From assembly GCA_034440615.1 (NCBI GenBank), contig JAOTOM010005136.1, positions 951,001 through 1,015,000 of the forward strand: DNA of 64,000 nt, in the 5' to 3' direction. A program made the translations under genes and the position numbers. The DNA comes from Ashinkailepas kermadecensis. Taxonomy: Eukaryota; Arthropoda; Thecostraca; Neolepadidae. A model generated the notes under the pieces. It was given only the letters and a program-made list of their open reading frames with translations, made no database searches and was not told where the DNA came from. Positions 23,053-35,200 of the stretch are shown in pieces; the first letter of the stretch is position 1, and each line of letters begins with the position of its first letter.

Positions 23053-23209
23053 CTACGTGCGCAGCACACTCCGCCGCAGCGCGGGAGTCTGCTGAGTGAA
23101 GGGCCGACTCGTCTGGTCGGCGGCGCCAGCTGGTGCTGACGTCATGGCCGGCGGAGAGTGCGGACTGTTGTTCAGCATGCGCACCTCGTTCTCGCCGGTG
23201 CTGGTCGGC
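23053..23209 (-). CDS. KATNIP: KATNIP-like exon 17 (terminal, with stop)
   Basis: The acceptor TTTTGGCCGACAG precedes the exon. One base completes the AG left by exon 16 (Arg), giving [17 protein letters not shown] and a Ser/Pro/Thr-rich tail that ends ALRRSVLRT and TAG (23,053-23,055). The position, the E(N)EVRMLNN motif and the short disordered tail fit the C-terminus of KATNIP proteins. The phase match with exon 16 supports the call. The sequence is short and poorly conserved, so the acceptor could differ. Confidence 0.68.
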
Positions 23210-26200
23210 CTGTCGGCCAAAACGTGTGGTTGCGCAGTGTCGAGGGGGTTGAGTGGGAACCTGTGGCCGGAGTCCAGCTGCCAGCAGCACTAGTTGCTGT
23301 ACGTCGTACCGGTGTCCTGCGACGCACGCAGGACCGGTACATGTTCATTTTTTATTGTGTCTTGGTTGTTACGAAACAGACATCACTCAGTGCAGATTCA
23401 GCCTCGCCTAACTCCCAAGTCGCCTTCACTGTCCAATGCGGCCTGAACTTGGCTTTGCATCCTTTCCAAAGGAGAATCGACATTGTGCTACTTGTTGTGA
23501 ATTTATGAAGTCTTCATGCCTCACTTCTAACAGTGTGTCGTTTGTAAGTATCATACTTATGCTCACCATTACGAATCGTGATGCACGATGACACAATTCG
23601 AGGTAAAGGGATTACCTATGTTGTGGTCTGTTATACAATACCAGTGTATATCACAGGTATTATTATCCTTATCGTGAATATAGGTATCGATATATCGGGA
23701 GTTTTCAAAACAAACAAAAAGTACGCTTACAGGTACACTACGGGCTCAAAATTGAATTAAAAGGACTTGAAAAAGTACTTTAAACGACATATTTTCATGG
23801 TTAGTGTGCATGATCTAACTTCCAACTTTACTCGCTTCGAAACCGCAAACCTAACGGAAACCCATTATTTTAACACTGCTGTACTGTCCGACCATGATGA
23901 CAACAAACACCGTGCAGAGTGACAACGATCACGGTAGCGAGAGACGGTGCCAATAGCAGAGACTGTACAGTGTGACCGCGCTGACAAGCACTGTACCTGA
24001 TGACGGTGTTGCGCTCTCGCTGCACCACGTCCCGGTCGGAGGTGAAGAGCAGGGACGGTGCCAATAGCAGAGACTGTACAGTGTGACCGCGCTGACATGC
24101 ACTGTACCTGATGACGGTGTTGCGCTCTCGCTGCACCACGTCCCGGTCGGAGGTGAAGAGCAGGGACGGTGCCAATAGCAGAGACTGTACAGTGTGACCG
24201 CGCTGACAAGCACTGTACCTGATGACGGTGTTGCGCTCTCGCTGCACCACGTCCCGGTCGGAGGTGAAGAGCAGGGACGGTGCCAATAGCAGAGACTGTA
24301 CAGTGTGACCGCGCTGACAAGCACTGTACCTGATGACGGTGTTGCGCTCTCGCTGCACCACGTCCCGGTCGGAGGTGAAGAGCACGGTGTGATAGGGCAC
24401 TGCCTGACCCACCAGTCGACCCGTGCTGGGGATCTGACCCAGCACACCATTGTACACCAGCAGGTCATCCACCAGCAGCTGCAGAGAGGCACAGGTCATC
24501 CACTACCAGCAGGAGAGGACACCCGTCATCCATCAACAGCTGGAGAGAGGCACAGGTCATCAACAAGCGGCTGGAGAGAGGCACAGGTCATCCACTACCA
24601 GCAGGAGAGGACATCCGTCATCCATCAACAGCTGGAGAGAGGCACAGGTCATCAACAAGCGGCTGGAGAGAGGTACAGGTCATCCAACAGCAGTAGGAGA
24701 GGCACAGGTCATCCACCATTAGTAGGAGAGGACACCCGTCATCCATCAACAGCTGGAGAGAGGCACAGGTCATCCACTACCAGCAGGAGAGGACACCCGT
24801 CATCCATCAACAGCTGGAGAGAGGCACAGGTCATCAACAAGCGGCTGGAGAGAGGCACAGGTCATCCAACAGCAGTAGGAGAGGCACAGGTCATCCACCA
24901 GCCACATATGGACACACACTGACTACCATCAATTGGAAGCGCGTCACAGAGGAAGCTAGGATAACGTCTAAATAAGCGCATGTCAAAGATGATAGACTCT
25001 GTGGTAATTCAGCTTTTGGTGGCCACCGCGTGCCATTATTTAAAAGTGTAGGTTGGAAGATCTACACTCGCTCAATGCTTCTGCCATTAATTCCCCTGCA
25101 GGAAATTGTTCCGACCAGAACACGATTGCTCTTAGTAACGTGGCCTGGTTATTAAAGACTGGTCTGACTGCGTGCGCTCCATTAAGCGTGGTAATAGCAA
25201 ATGCAATATTCAACCAGGCAGTTCAGAATGGCCTTAAGTCATCAGCAAGATATGAATATTCTACTTGTAGCACACGTGTGTAAGCAGGTGACCGACTATG
25301 CCTATCAAATTCAAAGTAGTTTTTGGCAATGCCTACCGGTTACAAAACAAAACATCATCCACCCGTTGGTGCTGAATGAGATCGTATGGTATCTCTGCGA
25401 TAGTAACATTAGCCTCATTTTGAGTGCATCACGGTGTTTTCGAGGATTAGGAGAGTGATTGATGAAAGAGCCAACATCGGAATCTGTGGAATAAAATGTT
25501 AGACCAGTGTTTGAATGTGGACGCTGGAACTGACGTTACTGTCTGCGTCTAAACCTTAGCGAAATGCGGCCGGAATGGAAGACGTATGATGGACTTACTA
25601 ATGATGCCGAATGCTGATTATGCCGTGGGCTGGTTCTTTGTGATCATAAGTATGGTCTTGATGGAAGAGTAAAGCTTTGTTTTCTTGGATGATCTCATGC
25701 TGGTTTGAGTTGATTACCGCTACTCGTGTGCAGTCTTCGAATTGTGGTTGCATAGTCTCATCCTTATAAGTTTGGTTCATAATTTTAGTAATTTCCTCGA
25801 AAGAGCGAAAGGAAAGTGCACCAGCAGCTTCTTCTGCATCAATGGTCAGACTCATTACATCACTCACCCCAAATTCTTTGACACCTCTTGTGGGCGTCTT
25901 GGCGTAGTTCCATATCTTGATCATGGAAACTGTCTGAATTTCGTCGAATATCACATACACACGGTTTATCTGGAAGGAAAGAAAATGGTGACTGGTGATC
26001 ACATGCTCCAGAACCAGCGCATGGAAATGACTTCACGCTACACCCAAGTGGTATAACAGAGGCATAGTTCGGCTATAAAAGAAACTTACAAAAAGTTCCG
26101 TTTTTGTGTTCCTTTTGGGAACATTCTCTATTCGATCCGAAGACCTATATTGGCATGCATACGGTGCACACGTTCTCCTCAACGTTAAGCGAATCATTGC

Positions 26201-29200
26201 GTGTGCATAAACAAATCCCAGACGCCACTGTGACGAACACTGATCGGACAATGCGAGTATGCTCCTTTTGTGTCATGGCTCATTGAATCGTATCGTTACA
26301 ATGGTCACCGGCAACCAACAGTTTTCCATTGCATGAACTTGGCAGAAAACCTCTTGCCCCAATTATCACCGATGTTGGCCTCACTCCTAACACGGATGCG
26401 AACTATCAAGTCATCCCGCATTGGATGTCAAGTTTGGTGAAGAATGTTCAAATGCTTTCGAAGATACAGACAGTAGAAGTCAGGCATACTACGTTGTCAC
26501 AAAATTGAGGACATTTTTCGACCATGCCTCAAATACTCGATCCTGGCATGGCCGCGATCAAAGTAGAAAGCTTAACATTTGGAACTCTATCAAGACGAGA
26601 TTTCTAGGAAAAGTTCAGAAGTGTCAAGATTATCGTTTCAAGCGTTCAGGAGCTACAAATAAAACGCCACAGGGACAGTTTGTGCCCCATACCCGTAATG
26701 CATATAATTTCACAGCAACCCCCTCCCACCGTTACGTGTTAATGGCGTTAAACCTCACAGTAAGACAAAGTCAGCATATATTTCGCCGTGCTAGTATATT
26801 CCGTTTCGATGCACTGTAGGGTCCCGTTATTGTACATTCAGGAACTGGGTGCATGGATAATTATAATTTACTGGCAATGGTTAGAAACCAAACGACTGAT
26901 AGTCTACAATAGGCTACAATGAAGAACGATTCAAAACGACCTCGCTGCTCTTTTTAAGCGATTTCTCTGATTAAAAGCTGGACAAAAACAAGTAGATGCA
27001 GTGCAGCAGGGATTCCTTTTGGGTATTCAGCGGCTGGGTAGAATAATTGCACTTCCCACTCCACACCGTTATTCCCACATGTCGTTCAAGCGTCAGGAAT
27101 CTAAAGACACTTGTCGCGACAAAATTTCCCTTGGACAATACCGGCCATATAGGGGAATACTGAACATGGGCACGCTCATAGAACATACAACATGGATCGT
27201 ATTGACCATGTCGAGCAGCTACACTGACCATGTCTGGTTGCTATGTTGACCATGTCGAGCAGTTATATGCACTGTATATGCGGGTATCTATGCTACCATG
27301 TCGGGCAGGCATGCTAACCATATCGGACATCTATGCTTACTATGTCAAACAGTTAGATGCGCTGTATATGCGTATATCTATTATCACCATGTCGGGCAGT
27401 CATACTGACCATGTCGGGCAGCTATGCTGGCCATGTCGGGCAGACATCCTGACCATCTCGGGCACTTATACTGACCATGTCGGGCAGGATAGGAGACAGC
27501 CACATGTGTCGGCCGTCCATGGTGTTGTTGACGCCGTCCACCAGTTTCTCGGGCGTGCGCACGTCGCCATTGACGTTGTCCAGCGAGTTGACGCTGTCTG
27601 GGTATGCGGCCACGTCTGACGGTCGGGGCAGAGGTTACTGTGTGTCAGCCACGTCTGACGGTCGGGGCAGAGGTTACTGTCTGGGTATGCGGCCACGTCT
27701 GACGGTCGGGGCAGAGGTTACTGTGTGTCAGCCACGTCTGACGGTCGGGGGCAGAGGTTACTGTCTGGGTATGCGGCCACGTCTGACGGTCGGGGCAGAG
27801 GTTACTGTGTGTCAGCCACGTCTGACGGTCGAAGGCCAAGGCTACTGTGTGTCAGCCACGTCTGACGGTCGGGGGCAGAGGTTACTGTGTGTCAGCCACG
27901 TCTGACGGTCGGGGCAGAGGTTACTGTGTGTCAGCCACGTCTGACGGTCGGGGCAGAGGTTACTGTGTGTCAGCCACGTCTGACGGTCGGGGGCAGAGGT
28001 TACTGTGTGTCAGCCACGTCTGACGGTCGGGGCAGAGGTTACTGTGTGTCAGCCACGTCTGACGGTCGAAGGCCAAGGTTACTGTCTGTCCGTCACGTCT
28101 GACGGTCGGGGGCAGAGGTGACTGTCTGTCCGTCACGTTTGACGGTCGGGGGCAAAGGTTACTGTGTCAGCCACGTCTGACGGTCGGGGCAGAGGTTACT
28201 GTGTGTCAGCCACGTCTGACGGTCGGGGCAGAGGTTACTGTGTGTCAGCCACGTCTGACGGTCGAAGGCCAAGGTTACTGTCTGTCCGTCACGTCTGACG
28301 GTCGGGGGCAGAGGTGACTGTCTGTCCGTCACGTTTGACGGTCGGGGGCAAAGGTTACTGTGTCAGCCACGTCTGACGGTCGGGGCAGAGGCTACTGTGT
28401 GTCAGCCACGTCTGACGGTCGGGGGCAGAGGTTACTGTGTGTCAGCCACGTCTGACGGTCGGGGGCAGAGGTTACTGTGTGTCCGTCACGTTTGACGGTC
28501 GGGGGCAAAGGTTACTGTGTCAGCCACGTCTGACGGTCGGGGCAGAGGTTACTGTGTGTCAGCCACGTCTGACGGTCGAAGGCCAAGGTTACTGTGTGTC
28601 AGCCACGTCTGACGGTCGGGGCAGAGGTTGATGTGTGTCAGCCACGTCTGACGGTCGAAGGCCAAGGTTACTGTGTGTCAGCCACGTCTGACGGTCGAAG
28701 GCCAAGGTTACTGTGTGTCAGCCACGTCTGACGGTCGGGGCAGAGGTTACTCTGTGTCAGCCACGTCTGACGGTCGAAGGCTAAGGTCTGTCTGTCAGCC
28801 ACGTGTCAGCCACGTCTGACGGTCGGGGCAGAGGTTACTGTGTGTCAGCCACGTCTGACGGTCGGGGGCAGAGGTTACTGTGTGTCAGCCACGTCTGACG
28901 GTCGGGGCAGAGGTTACTGTGTGTCAGCCACGTCTGACGGTCGAAGGCCAAGGTTACTGTCTGTCCGTCACGTCTGACGGTCGGGGGCAGAGGTTACTGT
29001 CTGTCCGTCACGTCTGACGGTCGGGGGCAGAGGTTACTGTCTGTCCGTCACGTCTGACGGTCGGGGGCAGAGGTTACTGTCTGTCAGCCACGTCTGACGG
29101 TCGGGGGCAGAGGTTACTGTCTGTCCGTCACGTCTGACGGTCGGGGGCAGAGGTTACTGTCTGTCCGTCACGTCTGACGGTCGGGGGCAGAGGTTACTGT

Positions 29201-32200
29201 CTGTCTGCTACGTCTGACGGTCGGGGGCAGAGGTGACTGTCTGTCTGTCACGTCTGACGGTCGGGGGCAGAGGTTACTGTCTGTTTTTTAACGTCTGACG
29301 GTCAGAGGCAGAGTTTGCTGTATGTTTGTCACGTCTGACTGTAGGAGGCAGAGGTTACTGTCTGTCTACCACGTCTGACTGTCGGGGGCAGAGGTTACTG
29401 TCTGTCTGCCACGTCTGACGGTCTGGGGCAGAGGTTACTGTCTGCCACGTCTGACGGTCGGAGGCAGAGGTTACTGTCTGTCTGCCACGTCTGTCGGTCG
29501 GGGGCAGAGGTTGCTGTCTGTCTGTCACGTCTGACGGTCTGAGGCAGAGTTTGCTGTCTGTCTGTCACGTCTGACTGTAGGAGGCAGAGGTTACTGTATG
29601 TTTGCCACGTCTGACGGTCGGGGGCAGAGGTTACTGTCTGTCTGTCACGTCTGAAGGTCGGGGGCAGAGGCTATTGTCTGTCTGTCACGTTTGATGGGGT
29701 AGTTCAGGGGCATTCCACACCTGTCAGGTGGAGCGGCTACTGCCGGAGCAGTCGCAGGGCACTTCAAGGGCAGTTGTAGGTTACGTCAGTTGTAGGTTGC
29801 AGTTGTAGGTTATCCCTAGATCACTGTAAGAGTCATTCCGAGGCCGCTTCAGGAGTAGACGTCGAGAATAGGATAACTCAGGGTATATGTCGTGGAAGAC
29901 ATTACACGAGGTTTCCAGCAAGGGGAAGAATGTGATGAAATTTGATCCCTGTCACCCCAAATGACGCTGATATATTTTATTTTTCTCTAAAAGCTTCCCA
30001 ACCCAGCAATTGCTCCTCCTTTCACATTGGAATGCCGCCTTGAGAGTCTCCTGACTGGGCTGCTGGATGAACCCAGGGGTTCCTGACCATGCTCCGAATT
30101 ATGCTACATACATTCGTTTAACAAGTTTACATATCCTGCCCACTCATTGTGGAGGCTAGGCAGCATACTTTTCTCGGTGAGGGGGATCTTGTGGCCGGCA
30201 GCGTCGTACAGCTCTATGCCATTCAGTCCTACGTAGTAGAGGTCTCCCCATGTGGAGAGCAGGTGGAACTGGAACACGAACCCCTGCGGCATCATGGGCG
30301 CCTCGTACTCGTCCTGCCGGAGAAGCAGCCGGTTACCATGCAGTCCACTGATATCCAGTCGGCAGCCGTAACCCACTCGAGTTCCACACACGATGGTCAA
30401 GAAGCGCCGGCTCAAAAAGTCACTGCGATTAGGTCACTGGAGGTCAAAATGTTACTCTGATTCAAGATGTTGCTAAGGTTTAAGAGTCCGCTAAAAAGGG
30501 TTACGGGAGAATGAGCTAAAACACAAGCAACACTAACTTAGTGATATCTGTGACATAGTGTTAGTGTTAGAGTGTAGTAACTTAGCACAAACTTAGTATT
30601 TTTGTACATACTTAGTGTCACTTAGTGCCACTCAGTGCCGACTGAGTGTCACTAAGTCACTAAGTATGCAGGATCACTCAGAGGTTAACACGAACAGTAG
30701 ATACTTATGGAAGATAGCATCGGCGGCCATGTTCCCTTCTTTTCACCCGGAATATACAACTGTAGATCGCGTCGTTTGGTGCTAGACGTTTTAAAAACAC
30801 AGAGTAGCGTCTCGAATTTACCGAAACATCTGCCTCTGAAGCACAAAATGGATGGCTCCACTCTAACCAAAATCGTACTTTTGGACTCTGGCACTGCGTC
30901 TATCCTGACGTAGCACTAAACTCATAGCGAAACATCTTTTGAATGTTATAAAATTATGCCACAAATCCTCGGCCAATATATCCATAGTTGCGTCAAACCT
31001 CATTCCAAAAGAGCACATTTTGGTATGTTGGCGGTAACCTACGATGAGCGAGACCTATAATGAACTGAACTCCACCTTAGAACGCCCCTCTTACTATAAC
31101 ATCTGCCAAGAATGGTTGGCTTTCCTAGTTATTGACATTTGGTGTGGTGGAGCTGGGAGCCACCCCAACAAATGTTGGGTCATGAATGGAGCACCCTCTC
31201 CTGTGCAAGTCAATAAGTCACTAAGGGCTGAAACGTCGCCGAGGGTGAGGGGATAACTGAAGGTCAGAAGCTGACCGAGAGCGACACGTCACCGGAATTC
31301 AGGTCCTCGAAAGTCATGACATCACAAAGGGTGAGGCAGCTCCGACGAGTGGGAATTATCGTATAGTTGTGAAGACCAACTTTTCAGGTTCTTGAATACT
31401 ATGAGCAGTACTTTCTTATACTTTCCTGCTGTCGACTGTGGGTCAGTGTCAGAGGGGATCAATGGACTACTGCAGATCAAGGCCACCGACGGTCAGTGCT
31501 GCTGCAGGCCAGGGTCACTGAGGGTCGGCGTCACTTAGGGTCAGCTCTACTGTAGGTCAGGGTCACTGACGGTCAGCGCTACTGTAGGTCAGGACCACTG
31601 AAGTTAAGTGCTGTTGTAGGTCAGGATCACTGAGGATCAGTAGGCTACTGATGGTCAGTGTTACTGAGGGTCAGCTCTACTGTAGGTCAGGATCACTGAC
31701 GGTCAGAGCTACTGTAGGTTTCGGTCACTGACGGTCAGTACGTTGTAAGTCATGGTTCTGAGGATTATTAGGCCACTGACTGTCAGTGTAGAGGAGCAGA
31801 CTATATAGTGCATGGGTTGGTGATAGATTGCTGGATGGGCGTCAACACAGCAAAGGTGAAAATGTTAGCCAAATGCTAAATTCATACATTACGGAAACAT
31901 TTTTTCTCTCAAGCATCACCTTCGAGAAAGGAACGAGGAACTAGGTCAGTGTCAAAATAATCGGTTATGCTCCAATGCTTATGCTTTCGATCAATACCAA
32001 AGCACAACCGGGACCTGTTCAACACTTCCTGATCTGACATGCTAGCCTTGACCTGGCACACTCCTCCCCTGGCCTGGTAGACACGTCCTCTGGCCTGGTA
32101 GACACGTCATCTGACCTGGTAGACACGTCCCCTGTCCTGGTAGACACGTCCCATGACCTGGTAGACACATCCTCTGACCTGGTACACACGTCCCCCGGCC

Positions 32201-35200
32201 TGGTAGACAATTCCCCTGACCTGGTAGCCAAGTCCCCTGACTTGGTATGCACATCACCTGATCTATTGGACACGTCCCGTGACCTGGTAGACATGTTTTC
32301 TGACCTGGCAGACACGCCCTCTGACCTGGTACACGCTGTCGCTGATGCGGACGTGAGTTCTGCCGTCGCCGGGCTTCTCGTGCCGATGGACGGCCCTGCC
32401 GCACGGCTTCGTCAGACTGATCTCCTGACAGAAGTTGTAGTGGGTGTTGCCCGGGGCGCGGCGCATCATGAACCCCTCGGCAGGGGATACGCGCTTGTTG
32501 TCCACCGAGACGACGCAGTTGCGCGCCTGAGGCAGGCGTCGCACGTTACTCGAGCGGTGACGGGGAGCTGTCCGGTCAGGGGCACTGGCCAGCCCTGGGT
32601 GCCCGTCCGGCGGCTGCTGTTTCAGTACAGTGTAATGATCTGCGTGCTGGTTCTTTATATCAGCCAGCTTGACACACCAGCCAGTGCTGAGTCTTGGCTG
32701 CCCGCTCCAAGTACCAGGGTACTGTGTACAGCACGCTCGATCAAGCCACACACAAACATTGCATATCAGCCTTTTCATAAAATAGCTAATTTTTCCCGGA
32801 GTGATTGCTCTTTTGGAAGAACTGCGATGTGTGACCCTCCAGGATATCTCTTCACTAAATGCACGAGTGTTATACCAGGTCGCGTAACTTGACATACACC
32901 AAACATAATTAAACATAACAGCATTGCATCATTAAACAATTTTAAGTGGTATATTTATCACAGGGCAATGCATGGCCAATCTATCAATGTCCAAGGTAAT
33001 ACGAATAACAGTTTTTTGTTACATATTCAATTGTGGTGTGTGTGGCCGAGCAGTCAAATGACCTGACCTGCCCAAGGGAAGAAGCGATGTCGGAATTTCC
33101 AGTTCGGGTTCAGTTGCCTCGGAAAATTTTCGCAGTAAACACAGATGCTTAACACATATGCTTAGGAGATAATGTTTCGGACCGGTATGCGAGTGAGATG
33201 ATGCAACATATATATTTTGCTAATTAAATAATAACTAGCTTAACAACAGGACTGCGCACCAATGCTACTGTTCATACGGCCAAGTAGGTTGGCACTTAAC
33301 AATTCGACGATGCCGTTCTTTTACAGCTGCAGGAACCACAATGTATTTTGTCACCTGGCTTGGTGCTTCTTTTCAATACAAGCATGACATATGAATTAGC
33401 CAGCTGATGCCTTTGACTAACGCCTACTTGTGACGGGGCTGGCGTATGGTATACACTGCCTATAATTGTGTTGTTGGAAGTCCTCTGAAGGTGAATGCGA
33501 TGGATATAGTTGATGGATGGATAGATACACACCATGATTGCCAGGTTTATCGGACCGTGTCACAGAATCAAGAATTTTCCCCGTGCAGGTACCGCCATCC
33601 CATGTAGGCACCGCCACCCAGTCTAGGCACCGCAACCATGTGTAGGCACTACCACCCCGTGTAGGCCCTGCCACCCCATGTGTATGCACCACCACCCCGT
33701 GTAGACACCGCCACCCCGTGTAGGCACCATCATCCCATGTAGGCACCGCCACCCCGTGTAGGCCCTGTCACCCCAAGTAGGCACCGCCACCCCTTGTAGG
33801 CACCACCACCCCGTGTAGGCACCACCACCCCGTGTAGACACCGCCACCCCATGTAGGCACCGCCACCCTGTGTAGGCCCTGCCACCCCGTGTAGGCACCG
33901 CCACCCCGTGTAGGCACCGCCATCCCATGTAGGCACCACCATCCCATGTAAGCACCGATACCCAGTCTTGGCATCACCACCCCATGTGTAGGCACGGCCA
34001 CTCCGTGTAGGCACCGTCACCCTTTATAGGCACCGCCACCCCGTGTAGGCAGTGCCAGTTCTTGGTAGCCAAAGCTGGCTGTTTGCCGCACCTACCCCCT
34101 TGTACGAGTCATCGACGGACGAGTTGTAGTTCCAGAAGCGCAGTCCGGCAATGGAGGTGACGCTGGGCAGACGCAGGATGAGTGATACTGACTGGCCCTC
34201 CCTCCAGGGCACCAGCCACATATGGTCCGGGTCACAGGTCACCCGCTGGTCATCCAGCAATCTGCCGGTCACAGGTCACACGCCATCCAACAGTCTGCCG
34301 GTCACAGGTCACACGCCATCCAACAGTCTGCCGGTCACAGGTCACACACCATCCAACAGTCTGCCGGTCACAGGTCACACGCCATCCAACAGTCTGCCGG
34401 TCACAGGTCACACACCATCCAACAGTCTGCCGGTCACAGGTCACACACCATCCAACAGTCTGCCGGTCACAGGTCACACGCCATCCAACAGTCTGCCGGT
34501 CACAGGTCACACGCCATCCAACAGTCTGCCGGTCACAGGTCACACACCATCCAACAGTCTGCCGGTCACAGGTCACACACTGGTCATCCAACAGTCTGCC
34601 GGTCACAGGTCACACGTCATCCAACAGTCTGCCGGTCACAGGTCACACACTGGTCATCCAACAGTCTGCCGGTCACAGGTCACACACTGGTCATCCAACA
34701 GTCTGCCGGTCACAGGTCACACGTCATCCAACAGTCTGCCGGTCACAGGTCACACGTCATCCAACAGTCTGCCGGTCACAGGTCACACGTCATCCAACAG
34801 TCTGCCGGTCACAGGTCACACGCCATCCAACAGTCTGCCGGTCACAGGTCACACGCCATCCAACAGTCTGCCGGTCACAGGTCACACGTCATCCAACAGT
34901 CTGCCGGTCACAGGTCACACACCATTCAACAGTCTGCTGGTCACAGGTCACACGCCGTCCAACACAGTTCTGGACAGCTCATTTTGTTTCTGGGGAAGTC
35001 CCAACGGCTTCGAGACAGAACGCCGGACCTGTAAGTTGCCGGTGGCGGACATATGTAGCTCATCAGGACGCTCGATATTTCAGCCGAAAATGGTCAAGGT
35101 GGCAGCTGAATGGAGTCGACCTCAATCAAGGCTATTAAAAGCAATCGACCAGGTAGAATGCTCCAGATCGAAAAAGCGCTACTAGAGTGACACGAAACTC

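Noticed and set aside
22787..23290. 167-codon minus-strand frame over the gene's 3' end
   Set aside because: Alternative frame of the GC-rich terminal exon; the phase from exon 16 selects another frame, ending at 23,053.
30104..30415. Small complete minus-strand gene of 103 codons
   Set aside because: The conserved part is exon 13 only; both ends run into intron sequence past good splice sites.
34151..35185. Plus-strand frames of 270-344 codons in three frames
   Set aside because: They arise because a 33-bp unit without stops is repeated; the real exon there is on the minus strand (34,096-34,261).
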